NCBI GenBank assembly: GCA_017446225.1
Contig: JAFSRH010000015.1
Location: 1-43,878, forward strand
Direction: 5' to 3'
DNA from: Oscillibacter sp.
GTDB taxonomy: Bacteria > Bacillota > Clostridia > Oscillospirales > Oscillospiraceae
DNA length: 43,878 bases
Shown: positions 1 to 8,400 of the stretch, piece by piece
Numbering within the stretch: position 1 is the first letter of the stretch
Layout: the number at the start of each line of letters is the position of its first letter
Notes under the pieces: model-generated
What the model saw: the letters and a program-made list of their open reading frames with translations, nothing else
What the model was told of the DNA's origin: nothing
The model's database searches: none
Translations under genes and position numbers: made by a program

Positions 1-107
1 AAACGGTCCGTACGGCGTTTTAAAGGGCCTGTGACGGCGTTTTACGCCCGGGCGGTACCGGGACCCTTCCGGACGGCAAAAACGCGTCGGAGGGCGTTAA
101 ACGCCGT

Positions 108-1223
108 TTACGAGGGGTTCGGCGTCAGGGAGCCGTTGCGGACCCGGAACACCTGTCCGGGGGGCATATCCGACAGGCGGTCCTCTTCGCAACAGGTGAG
201 AAAACGTTGTCCGCCGTCAATTTCCCGGAGTACGTACGACTGCCGCGCGGGGTCCAGTTCGCTGAGGACATCGTCCAGCAGGAGCACGGGATACTCCCCG
301 GAGGCGTTGCGGAGAATTTCGCGTTCGGCGAGTTTGAGGGCCAGCGCGGCGGTACGTGTCTGGCCCTGTGAGGACCACGCGCGGGCGTCCCGGCCGTCAA
401 TCTCAACCGTCAGGTCGTCCTTGTGGGGGCCGGAGAGGCACTGTCTGGCGGCCAGTTCGGCGCGTTCGTGGGCGGCCATATGTTCCCGGAGATGTGTTTC
501 CACAACGTCCCCGGGGGCGTACGGGTCCGTGACGGCGGAGACCGTGCGGTAGGATACGGACAACTGTTCGTTTCCCCCGGCGCAGGCGGCGTGGTGGCGG
601 GCGGCGTACTCGCGCAGGCGGCGGACGTACCGGGCGCGGTAACGGACCAACAACGCGCCGTGACGTATCATTTGTTCGTTGAAATCGGGGAGGGTACGCA
701 AAAGTCCGGGGTATTCGGCGGAATCGCGAAGAATGCGGGTTTTCCGGACGAACGCGCTTTGATACCCGGCGAGCGCGGCGGCGTAACGCGGACGGAGCTG
801 GCACAGGGCGGTATCTAAAAAGCGGCGTCTTGCGGCGGGTCCGTCCCGGATGAGGAGCAGGTCTTCCGGGCGGAACAGGACCACGTGGAACAGTTCCCGG
901 AGCGCGGCGGACGTCCCCACGGGCACGCCGTTGACGGACATCCGCCGCCGTCCGTTGCGAAACAGGCGGATTTCCACGGAAAACGTCCGGTTTCTTGCGC
1001 GTATTTGCGCGCGGACGGACGCGTTTTCGGCGTCAAACTGAATCAGGTCGCGGTCGGCGCGGACGCGCGGCGGCTTCATGCCGGACAGACATACCAACGC
1101 TTCCAGAAGATTGGTTTTGCCTTGCGCGTTGGGTCCAACGAGAATGTCGCAGGCGGGATGAAACGTGGTTTCCACGCCGGAATAGTTGCGGAAATGGCGC
1201 AAAGTAAGCGTTTCAACGTCCAT
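108..1223 (-). CDS. recF: RecF, DNA replication/repair ATPase
   Basis: RecF binds gapped DNA and, with RecO and RecR, loads RecA during recombinational repair. The 371-residue product has the family's usual length. The N-terminus MDVETLTLRHFRNY is typical, followed by a Walker A motif (GPNAQGKTNLLEA) near residue 30. The SMC-like signature (SSQGQTRTAALALKLAE) and Walker B (PVLLLDDVLSELD) lie in the C-terminal third. An upstream in-frame ATG exists, but the ATG at 1223 matches the family N-terminus and overlaps the end of yaaA by 11 bases, as expected for translational coupling. It is the last gene of the leftward dnaA-dnaN-yaaA-recF origin cluster. The remaining 107 bases to the window edge hold no gene, only short GC-rich inverted repeats. 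Confidence 0.97.
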   Translation of the reverse strand: MDVETLTLRHFRNYSGVETTFHPACDILVGPNAQGKTNLLEALVCLSGMKPPRVRADRDLIQFDAENASVRAQIRARNRTFSVEIRLFRNGRRRMSVNGVPVGTSAALRELFHVVLFRPEDLLLIRDGPAARRRFLDTALCQLRPRYAAALAGYQSAFVRKTRILRDSAEYPGLLRTLPDFNEQMIRHGALLVRYRARYVRRLREYAARHHAACAGGNEQLSVSYRTVSAVTDPYAPGDVVETHLREHMAAHERAELAARQCLSGPHKDDLTVEIDGRDARAWSSQGQTRTAALALKLAEREILRNASGEYPVLLLDDVLSELDPARQSYVLREIDGGQRFLTCCEEDRLSDMPPGQVFRVRNGSLTPNPS

Positions 1224-1434
1224 GGCCGATGGTATAGCGATGTTCCCGGAAAGAGACGGCATCGCCGGGACGGAGTTTTTTACCGCGCTGGGTGCAGGGC
1301 TGTCCGTTCACGGCGGCTTCCCCGTTTTGGATACGGATTTTGGCTTCTCCGCCGGTGTCCACGGCTCCGGTCAGCTTCAAAAGTTCCTGTAGGGTGATGA
1401 AATCGGTGTGAATGCGTACGGTTTCTGTAGGCAT
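1213..1434 (-). CDS. yaaA: YaaA/RlbA-type S4-domain RNA-binding protein
   Basis: This 73-residue protein is a stand-alone S4 RNA-binding domain of the YaaA family found between dnaN and recF in Firmicutes. It begins MPTETVRIHTDFITLQELLK and has the S4 core, including the GEAAVNGQPCTQRGKKLRPGD stretch seen in S4 folds. A strong AAAGGAGG site sits just upstream of the ATG. Its stop overlaps the recF start, so the two are probably co-translated. The role is not settled in the family; a link to ribosome assembly has been suggested. The 428-base gap on its upstream side is unusually long and is filled by a tandem duplication. Confidence 0.9.
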   Translation of the reverse strand: MPTETVRIHTDFITLQELLKLTGAVDTGGEAKIRIQNGEAAVNGQPCTQRGKKLRPGDAVSFREHRYTIGHGR

Positions 1435-1862
1435 AGGCCCTCCTTTCGGGACATGGGGAAGGTTTCAACGTTGTATGGGAAACCCGCGGAAACGTTTCCA
1501 CAGTGTTTGAAACATTGTGGAAAACGGGTGTCCGTTGGCGGGGAAATTTCCGCAGGGTTTGAAACGTTGCGGAAAACCGGCTCAGGCTTTCGGCCGGACG
1601 GGAAGAAAAACCGGTTCCGTCTGTTCGCGGACGCGGAAAAGTTTCCACGTTTTCTTGAAACGCTGTGGAAAACTTCCGCGGAGAGGTTTCCGCAGGGTTT
1701 TGAAACGTTGCGGAAAACCGGCTCAGGCTTTCGGCCGGACGGGAAGAAAAACCGGTTCCGTCTGTTCGCGGACGCGGAAAAGTTTCCACGTTTTCTTAAA
1801 ACGCTGTGGAAAACTTCCGCGGAGAAGTTTCCGCAGGGTTTGAAACGTTGCGGAAAACCGGC
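1435..1862. other. Non-coding dnaN-yaaA gap with DnaA-box-like sites
   Basis: No gene is supported here. The gap contains exact TGTGGAAAA (reverse TTTTCCACA) sites at 1516-1524, 1664-1672 and 1805-1813, matching the DnaA-box consensus TTWTNCACA. Several one-mismatch forms (GTTTCCACA, TGCGGAAAA) are interspersed. Much of it is made of a roughly 141-bp tandem repeat listed separately. It is plausibly a secondary DnaA-binding region flanking dnaN, forming a bipartite origin with the dnaA-dnaN gap. The site matches are seen; the function is inferred. Confidence 0.6.
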
Positions 1863-1887
1863 TCAGGCTTTCAGCCGGACGGGAAGG
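1551..1887. repeat. 141-bp tandem repeat, 2.4 copies, derived from the dnaN 3' end
   Basis: The segment starting GCAGGGTTT at about 1551 recurs at about 1692 and again, truncated, at about 1832. The period is 141 then 140 bases, the difference being one T in a T-run. Within each unit a stretch beginning CTCAGGCTTTC matches the last eight or so codons of dnaN. In the third copy that stretch is the true dnaN end at 1863-1887. The other two are therefore relics of the dnaN tail. Copies 1 and 2 are nearly identical, so the duplication is recent or maintained. Each full unit carries one exact DnaA box. Confidence 0.88.
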
Positions 1888-2972
1888 ACCATGTACAAAA
1901 ACTGGTCCTGTCCGTCCGCGGGGACGATGATGGCGGGGGATACGCCGGTATTGAGCTGTATTTCCACGGTGTCGGCGGGGGCGTGGCGGAGGGCGTCAAT
2001 CAGGTAGCGGTTATTGAAGCCGATTTCCAGATTCCCGCCGTCCCCGGCAATCGGGCAGACGTCCCGGGCCTCGCCGCTCCCGGTCCGCGCCGAGAGAAAC
2101 ACGCGGTCCCGTTCAAAGCGACAGCGTACCGGCGCCTTGAGCTTTTCGGAAATCACGACCGATACCCGGTCCAGACTGTTGAGCAGGTCCCGGCATTCCA
2201 CGTTTACGCGGGTGGGATTGTCGCGGGGAATGGCCGTGCGGTAGTTGAGGAACTCCCCTTCCAGACGGCGGCAAATCAGCTCCGTTTCGCCGATTTCAAA
2301 CAAAATATGACGCTTTCCGACCGTAATGGCGGCGGGTTCGTCCGTGTCGGCGCAGATATTCTTCACTTCGTTGAGGGCGGAGCCGGGCACAATAAACGAC
2401 ATGGCGTTTCCCGCGGCGGAAAGCAGTTCGTCCCGGCGCAGGGCGAGCCGGAAGCCGTCCACGGCAACGATTGTCAGCTTTTCGGCGTCCGTCTCGAACA
2501 AGGCCCCCGTGTGGACGGGCCGGGCCTCGTTCGTGGAGACGGAGAACACGGTCTGGTCGATCATATCGCGGAACAGGTTCTGACGGATTGTGAGAGACGA
2601 TTCCTCTTCCACGTTCGGCAGTTCGGGGAAGTCGGCGGCGTCCAGACCGCTGATTTCAAAATCGGCGTCCCTGCATGTCAGGCGGACGAGCAGATTGTCA
2701 TTGACGGTAACCCGAATCATGTCATCCGGCATTCGCCGCACGATGTCGCCGAAGAGCCGCGCGGACAAAACCACACGTCCCCTCTCTTGTACGTTTGCCG
2801 GAACGGAAGAACGAATGCCCGTGTTCATGTTGTAGCCCGAAAGGGTGATACCGGTTTCCGCTTGGAGAAGCAGTCCCTCAAGGGCCGGTATGGAACTCTT
2901 GGGGGAGACTGCCCGCCCGGTCAGATTGATGGCGTTTTGCAACAATACTTTTTCACATTCAAAAAGAATCAT
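1863..2972 (-). CDS. dnaN: DNA polymerase III beta clamp
   Basis: The sliding clamp holds the replicative polymerase on DNA. The 369-residue product is the normal length, with three similar clamp domains. It begins MILFECEKVLLQNAINLTGRA and contains the family stretch SSIPALEGLLL near residue 26. It ends in VLPVRLKA, the position of the usual MP(V/M)R(L/I) C-terminus. A GGAGG site lies eight bases before the ATG. It is the second gene of the origin cluster. Its 3' end has been copied twice into the downstream gap. Confidence 0.98.
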   Translation of the reverse strand: MILFECEKVLLQNAINLTGRAVSPKSSIPALEGLLLQAETGITLSGYNMNTGIRSSVPANVQERGRVVLSARLFGDIVRRMPDDMIRVTVNDNLLVRLTCRDADFEISGLDAADFPELPNVEEESSLTIRQNLFRDMIDQTVFSVSTNEARPVHTGALFETDAEKLTIVAVDGFRLALRRDELLSAAGNAMSFIVPGSALNEVKNICADTDEPAAITVGKRHILFEIGETELICRRLEGEFLNYRTAIPRDNPTRVNVECRDLLNSLDRVSVVISEKLKAPVRCRFERDRVFLSARTGSGEARDVCPIAGDGGNLEIGFNNRYLIDALRHAPADTVEIQLNTGVSPAIIVPADGQDQFLYMVLPVRLKA

Positions 2973-3078
2973 GGGAAGGTCCTCCGAAAAGTTTTGGATT
3001 CAAAAAAAACGGAAAGGCGGTTGGCGGGGGGGCCGATTTTCGCGAAAAAGGCCCCGCGGAAGAAAAGAAAGGATCTTT

Positions 3079-3117
3079 TAGTAGTAGTAGTAGTAGGGAT
3101 GTGGAAAATGTGGAAAA
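3079..3117 (-). promoter_or_regulatory. DnaA-trio basal unwinding element
   Basis: Read from dnaA toward dnaN on the minus strand, two head-to-tail TTTTCCACA boxes are followed by TCC and then six CTA triplets. The opposite strand therefore reads 3'-GAT-5' six times, the DnaA-trio motif on which DnaA assembles on single-stranded DNA to open the origin. The six trios are perfectly regular. Motif positions are seen directly; the assignment rests on the described B. subtilis element. Confidence 0.82.
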
Positions 3118-3307
3118 GTGCCTCAAACCCGCTTGGCGCCGGCAAAAGTTTTCCACATGGCCTTGTGGAAAACTTGTGGAAAGTGTGGAAAACTTCTTTA
3201 CTAAAAAGTTTTCCACAGGTTTTTATTCCACATTCCACATTTTTTTTGTGGAAAAGTAGAAAAACTTCTTTACTAAGCCTCAAATTTCGGGCCTCCGAAT
3301 TGCCCCT

Positions 3308-3378
3308 GAAAAGTTGCGAATTTTGAAAAAACGCGATTTTCGCCGTTTTTCCGGAAAACGCGGTTTTCGCAACTTTTC
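3308..3378. other. Long inverted repeat just after dnaA
   Basis: The 13-bp arms GAAAAGTTGCGAA (3308-3320) and TTCGCAACTTTTC (3366-3378) are perfect reverse complements. They enclose 45 bases that contain smaller palindromes such as GAAAACGCGGTTTTC (about 3354-3368). It lies 24 bases downstream of the dnaA stop. It could act as the dnaA transcript terminator, since runs of T follow inner stems on the minus strand, or as a structural element at the edge of oriC. Confidence 0.6.
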
Positions 3379-3401
3379 GCGCAGGTTCCGCGGCGGCGGT
3401 C

Positions 3402-4748
3402 TCAGAGGGCGTTCTGCCGCTCGGCGTCAAACTCGGACAGCAGATTGGTCTTGATCTCCCGGACCGTGTCGGCAAAGGCGGGGTCCTGCCGCATCCGGAT
3501 TTCGGTTTGACGGAGCGAGTAAATTACTGTGGAGTGGTCCCGGCCGTTGAAGCACTGCCCGATTTCGTCCTGTGACAGGTTCGTCATGTTGCGGATCAGG
3601 TACATGGCCACCTGTCGGGCGGTGGCGGCGCTCCGGTTGCGGGACTGCCCCGTGACCACATCGGGCGTGAGGTCGTAGCAGTGGCTGACGTACTGTATGA
3701 TGGCCTGCGGCGTGGGGACGTACTCGGCGGTGGTCTGCTTGAGGATGTCCTGCATGGCGCGGCGGACGGTGGCCTTGTCGGTGTGGTCGTTGAGCAAGTC
3801 CCGGTAGGCGAGAACCTTGTTGACGGTCCCCTCCAACTGCCGGACGTTGGACGTCACGTTTTCCGCGATATAGGACGAGACCGTGTCCGGAAAGGTGATT
3901 CCCAGACTGGCCGCCTTGGAGCGGATAATAGCGACCCGCGTTTCAAAGTCGGGCGGCTCCACGTCCACAATCAGCCCCCACTCGAAGCGCGTCCGGAGGC
4001 GTTCTTCCAGAAGCGTGATTTCGTGCGGCGGGCGGTCGCTGGTCAGCACGATTTGCCGCCCGGACTCGTAAAGGCTGTTGAAGGTGTGGAAAAACTCCTC
4101 CTGCGTCTGCTTCTTCCCGGCGATAAACTGCACATCGTCCACAAGCAGTACGTCCGCCTTGCGGTACTTGTCCCTCATTTCGGCGGTGGCGGTGCGTCCG
4201 GCCTGTATGGCGTCCACCAGTTCGTTGGCCAGCTCGTCGCCCTTGACGTAGATGGTGTGGTAGCGGGGGAAATTCTGGTGGATTTCGTTGGCAATGGCGT
4301 AAATGAGATGTGTTTTCCCCAGCCCCGATTCCCCGTAGATGAGAAGGGGGTTGTAATTACGGGTGGGGTACATGGCCACGGATTTTGACGCCGCCCACGC
4401 CAGCTTGTTGGACGGCCCGACAACGAACGTGTCAAAGGTAAAGCGTTCACTGGTATGCACGCCGAAGGTATCGGCGTCTTTGCCCTGAAATTTGCGGTAC
4501 TCCTCATCGTCCAGCACCTGAACCTCGAAAGAGCGGGAGAACAGATTTTTCATGGCGTCCTGAATGTTTTCCGTAAACAGGCTCTTGATGTAGCCCCGCT
4601 TGAAGCTGTTGCCGCAATGCAGAATCAGGGTGTTGCCCTGAATGTCCACGGGGTCCAGCTCATCGAACCACGTGTTGATCGTGGTATCGGAGAGCGCCCC
4701 GCGCATTTGTGTCAGGACGTTCTCCCATACGTCCGCGACTGAGTTCAA
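3402..4748 (-). CDS. dnaA: Chromosomal replication initiator DnaA
   Basis: DnaA is the AAA+ initiator that binds DnaA boxes and melts oriC. The product is 448 residues. It has an N-terminal DnaB-interacting domain (VWENVLTQMRGALSDTTINTWF) and the AAA+ core, with Walker A GESGLGKTHL and Walker B DVLLVDDVQFIAGK. The C-terminal helix-turn-helix carries the signature GRDHSTVIYSLRQTE. The open frame extends to an ATG at 4802, but the homologous N-terminus NSVADVWEN begins directly after a TTG at 4748. That TTG has a GAGAGGTG site six bases upstream, so TTG is chosen as the start. A promoter lies about 45 bases further up. Confidence 0.97.
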   Translation of the reverse strand: MNSVADVWENVLTQMRGALSDTTINTWFDELDPVDIQGNTLILHCGNSFKRGYIKSLFTENIQDAMKNLFSRSFEVQVLDDEEYRKFQGKDADTFGVHTSERFTFDTFVVGPSNKLAWAASKSVAMYPTRNYNPLLIYGESGLGKTHLIYAIANEIHQNFPRYHTIYVKGDELANELVDAIQAGRTATAEMRDKYRKADVLLVDDVQFIAGKKQTQEEFFHTFNSLYESGRQIVLTSDRPPHEITLLEERLRTRFEWGLIVDVEPPDFETRVAIIRSKAASLGITFPDTVSSYIAENVTSNVRQLEGTVNKVLAYRDLLNDHTDKATVRRAMQDILKQTTAEYVPTPQAIIQYVSHCYDLTPDVVTGQSRNRSAATARQVAMYLIRNMTNLSQDEIGQCFNGRDHSTVIYSLRQTEIRMRQDPAFADTVREIKTNLLSEFDAERQNAL

Positions 4749-4792
4749 ATAAAACACCTCTCTTCCCGGATGGGGCCTGAATTTACATGGAG

Positions 4793-4821
4793 AGTATACC
4801 ACGTTTCGCGGACAAGCACAA
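4793..4821 (-). promoter_or_regulatory. dnaA promoter
   Basis: On the minus strand, TTGTGC (4821-4816) is separated by 17 bases from TATACT (4798-4793). Transcription would begin near 4786, giving a leader of about 38 bases before the TTG start. No exact DnaA box overlaps it, so the common DnaA autorepression at this site is not evident. Confidence 0.65.
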
Positions 4822-4977
4822 TCCCGTTTTTTCCGGCCGGGGAGTATGGGCGCGCCGGATTTTGTCGAAAAGGCGCGGCGCGCCGGGAGGCGGGAACGTT
4901 TCCGGCCTGCCGGACCCTGCGGAGCGGGACGCGCTGGGAAAAAATGTAACCGGGCTGACTCTTTTTGCGCCGTTCCG

Positions 4978-5096
4978 TTACCGTCTGTTACGCTTCTGTC
5001 ACTCTGTTACGCGATTTTTACGCATGGAAAAGGCCGGAATCCGCCTTATTACGCCAATATTACGGTATTTCCGGACAATGTTACACTTTCATTACA
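4978..5096. promoter_or_regulatory. Helically phased TTAC motif array (putative operator)
   Basis: TTAC motifs start at 4978, 4988, 5007, 5018, 5049, 5060, 5081 and 5092, with a TCAC variant at 4999. Spacings are 10, 11, 8, 11, 31, 11, 21 and 11 bases, mostly one to three helical turns. The array ends 20 bases before the -35 box of the S-layer promoter. Direct repeats with 11-base periodicity are typical of OmpR/PhoB-family response regulators (B. subtilis PhoP uses TTAACA-like repeats). The regulator is not identified; the operator role is inference. Confidence 0.5.
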
Positions 5097-5111
5097 AGTG
5101 GAAAAAAGGCC

Positions 5112-5140
5112 TTGCATTTCCCTTTGGAATCTGTTATTAT
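5112..5140 (+). promoter_or_regulatory. Sigma-A promoter of the S-layer gene, with long leader
   Basis: TTGCAT (5112-5117) and TATTAT (5135-5140) are separated by 17 bases. Transcription would begin near 5147, leaving an mRNA leader of about 255 bases before the start at 5402. Long leaders are common on S-layer transcripts and can stabilise them. No gene is supported in the leader. An open frame there reads as low-complexity Pro/Ser/Arg sequence. Confidence 0.75.
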
Positions 5141-5401
5141 GCCAACCGTGAAGCACAGAAGGCCTCTTTCCTCCCCGGCGCCAACGCCAAAGGGACAGGG
5201 GAAGATGCCTCCGGATGACCGGGGCAGAAAGAAGTCTTTCGTGTCTTCACAAACGAACTTCTCAATGCCCAAGCCGGACCCGTCCGGGGCCGCTCACAAC
5301 GTCTCAGAGCCGTCGGGCGCGCCCGTCCTCCCCGGGAACGCGGCGCGTGACACGGCCGGACCCGTCCGGCGGAGGCAAATCTGTAGCAAGGAGGAATTGC
5401 A

Positions 5402-8400
5402 ATGAAGAAGTTCATTTCCATGGCGTTGGCTCTTGTGATGACGCTTTCCCTGTATACGTTCATCGCGCCCGAAGCCAGCGCCGAGTTCACGGACGCCGAC
5501 CAGTTGTCCAGCAAGTACGCCCAACAGGCCGCGGACGTTATCCAGACCATCGAAGTCATGGACGGCTATGACGACGGTTCCTTCCGTCCGGCCGCCGGTC
5601 TGACCCGTCAGGCCGCCGCCAAGATCATCTGCAACATGGTCCTTGGCCCCACGACTGCGAAAGCCCTGCCCACTAACGCCAATCCCTTCCCGGATGTGCT
5701 CGCGGGCAACCAGTTCTCCGGTTACATTTCCTACTGCTCCCAGAAGGGCATTATCTCCGGTTACAGCGATGGCACGTTCCGTCCCGGTGACCCCCTGAGC
5801 GGCTACGCCTACCTCAAAATGCTGCTCGGCGCGCTGGGTTACGACTCCGTCAAGGAGAGCTTCACCGGACCCAACTGGAAAGTCAACGTTGCCAAGCTGG
5901 CGCTCGGCAAGGGCCTGAACAAAGGCATTAACGAGAACGAGCCGGGCGAACGTCTGGACGGACAAGTTACCCGTGAAGACGCCGCTACCTACGCCTTCAA
6001 TACCCTTCAGGGCGATATGGTGGAATACGCCAGCTCCAACAGCATTGAAGTCAACGGCGTAAAGGTCAACGTGGGCGGCGGCGAGGCTGTCCCGCAGACG
6101 TGGAACACGTCCAGCACCAGCGCCAACAACATCAACAACGAAACCAGTGACGGCGCCAACAACCGCCCCATCGTGCAGTTCGCGGAACGTTACTTCGACA
6201 AACTCGAGCGCTTCCCCAAGGCGTGGGACACTTATACCGCTGACGCGTTCGGCCGTCCCTCCATCCGCTGGTCTTGGAAGGGCGTTGACATTGATACCTA
6301 TCCGGAAGAGCCTGACGTGGTCTACAACCACAATGTCTCCGCCAACACCATCTACACCGACCTGAACATGGGCAGCGCGGACCCCGCCGCCGCTTTCTTC
6401 CTGAACGGCCGGAACGCCGGTACCATCAACATTTCCCGCGGCAACGGCGATGATATCGACTCCCTGAGCGCCATTACCGCCGGCAAAATCGGCGACGGCA
6501 CCATCGTGGAAGCCTACCACAATGACGCCAACAACACGGTAACGGTCTGCGTCATCAACGTCTGGGCCGGCAAGGTCACGGGCCACAAGGCCGCCACCAC
6601 CAAGAAGGACGAGTGCGTAGTCATTGACGTTGGTCAGTATGACGAAAACGCCGGCGGCCCCGTCATTGACGCCCCGCTCGGAATCAACGCGCTGTCTGAG
6701 CGCAGAGAGTTCGAGAGCACCGACTTTGAAGAAGACGATGTCGTGTGGTACACCTACTCCGAAGCGGACCGCGAAATTAAAGACATGGGCCTGCTTGAGA
6801 GAGTGGAAGGCAGTTTGACCCGCCGTTACGCCGACAAGAGCGTTGTTCTCGGCAGTGACACCTATCCGTACGCGAAGAACGTTGTCTTTAGCCTGAACAA
6901 CGGTCAGGACAGCCTCGCCAACAAGAGCGAGTATATTGTATACCTCAATGACGAGGGTCAGGTAATGTGGATTGAGGAATCCGACTTCAGCGTTGACCAG
7001 TACGCCCTCATTGAGCGGATTTGGATTGAAAACACCGCCGCCACCCGTACGCTTTCCAGCATTATGGCCAACGGCGTTGTCACGGACGCCCCGGACACCC
7101 TCGCGGTCAGTTATCCGCGCGCGGTTCTGCGTCTGCCCAGCGGCGTACAGCGTACCGTCACCCTGAACGAGTCCAAGGCTTACCGCAATGACTCCACAGA
7201 CTCTATCGGCGCCAACTACAAAGCCGGTAAGATTATCCGCTTCTCCATCACCAGCGACAACACGTACCGTCTCTACTCCGCCAACACGGTGAACTACGTT
7301 GCCCCCGCCTCCTCCAACAGCACCCTTAACGGCGTGACGGTGGACGAGATGGTCAAGAACAACAGAATCTACGGCTTCACTGGCGTGACCGCCGATTCCA
7401 ACACCCGTTTCGTGGTCAACGATAACGGCACGTACAAGACCTACACCGGCGTCCGCAACGCCCCCGATATCACCGGCAACACCACCGGCACCCCGGCTAC
7501 CGCGGTAACCCCCGTTGCGTTCGCGTACGCGAAAGATGGCGTGGCAAAGGTTATCTACTGCGTACGTTGCCATTCCAGCAACACCAGCAAGGATATCACC
7601 TTCATTGCGGCTCCCTCCGTTTCCAAGGAAGTCCGCGAAGACGATACCAGAGCGCACTATGAGTACAACGCCGTTGTAAAGAACAACATTACCACCATTC
7701 TGGTCGCCTCCAGAGATGACAACAACAACAAGTTCACCTTTGACATGAGCGCTACCACGGCCTATCCCAGCACGGTGGAAGCCGGTAACGATGGTAAGGA
7801 CAAGTGCGTGATTCTGAACACCACCGAGTATAACGGCGATGATATCATGACCAGCGGCAGTTTCACCACCGGCGATGTGGAAGCGGTCCGCGCGCGTGGT
7901 ATCAAGCGTGTCTCCGGAACGTTGCTTGAACTCAAGCTCAACACCTATCAGGGCCGTCAGGAAATCACCATGGACGTGTCCGACAGCGTCAAGGTTTACT
8001 TCTCCGATGGCGACGGCAACATTGAAGCCATTGATATGGAAGATATCGTTACCGACAGCAACGACTGGATCTACTACACCGTGGACGAAGGCGAAATCAC
8101 CAACCTGTTCATCCAGCAGGTGGATGACGATGACGGCCCCACCACTGGCCCGGTCGAGTACACGGACGGCTATATGACCTATGACGCCGATGGTCTGAAC
8201 TGGGTCTACCACTACTATGGCAGCGCCCCCACTCAGATTACCGTTGAAAACGCCCTCCTGAATGGCCTGAGAAGCCTCGGCTCCAACGCCACCGTCAACA
8301 ACATTACCAACTCTTCCAAGACTGGCAATGTCTACACCTTCACGATCGCCGGCACGAACTATCACGTGACCGTCTCCTCTGACGCTTCCGTGACCAACTA

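Larger units (their letters stand above)
2973..3401. other. oriC: oriC: DnaA-box cluster between dnaA and dnaN
   Basis: This 429-base gap has no gene. Exact TTTTCCACA/TGTGGAAAA boxes lie at 3100-3108, 3109-3117, 3149-3157, 3164-3172, 3184-3192, 3209-3217 and 3247-3255. Near matches occur at 3175-3183 and 3224-3240. Six TAG trios (3079-3096) abut the two tandem boxes and lead into a purine-rich stretch toward dnaN. A 16-bp direct repeat (AAAACTTCTTTACTAA) occurs at 3189-3204 and 3261-3276. The order boxes, short G cluster, trios, easily melted stretch matches the basal unwinding element described for Bacillus subtilis between dnaA and dnaN. Confidence 0.92.

Noticed and set aside
1440-1890. 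Possible CRISPR array because of regular repeats
   Set aside because: The repeats are 141 bp with no unique spacers and derive from the dnaN tail; there are no cas genes.
1806-3326. A 506-codon plus-strand frame across dnaN and oriC
   Set aside because: It is the antisense of dnaN and runs into the DnaA-box region; it has no ribosome binding site and no recognisable product.
5141-5401. Small Pro/Arg-rich protein in the S-layer leader
   Set aside because: The frame has no ribosome binding site, low complexity, and runs into the S-layer start region; it reads as untranslated leader.
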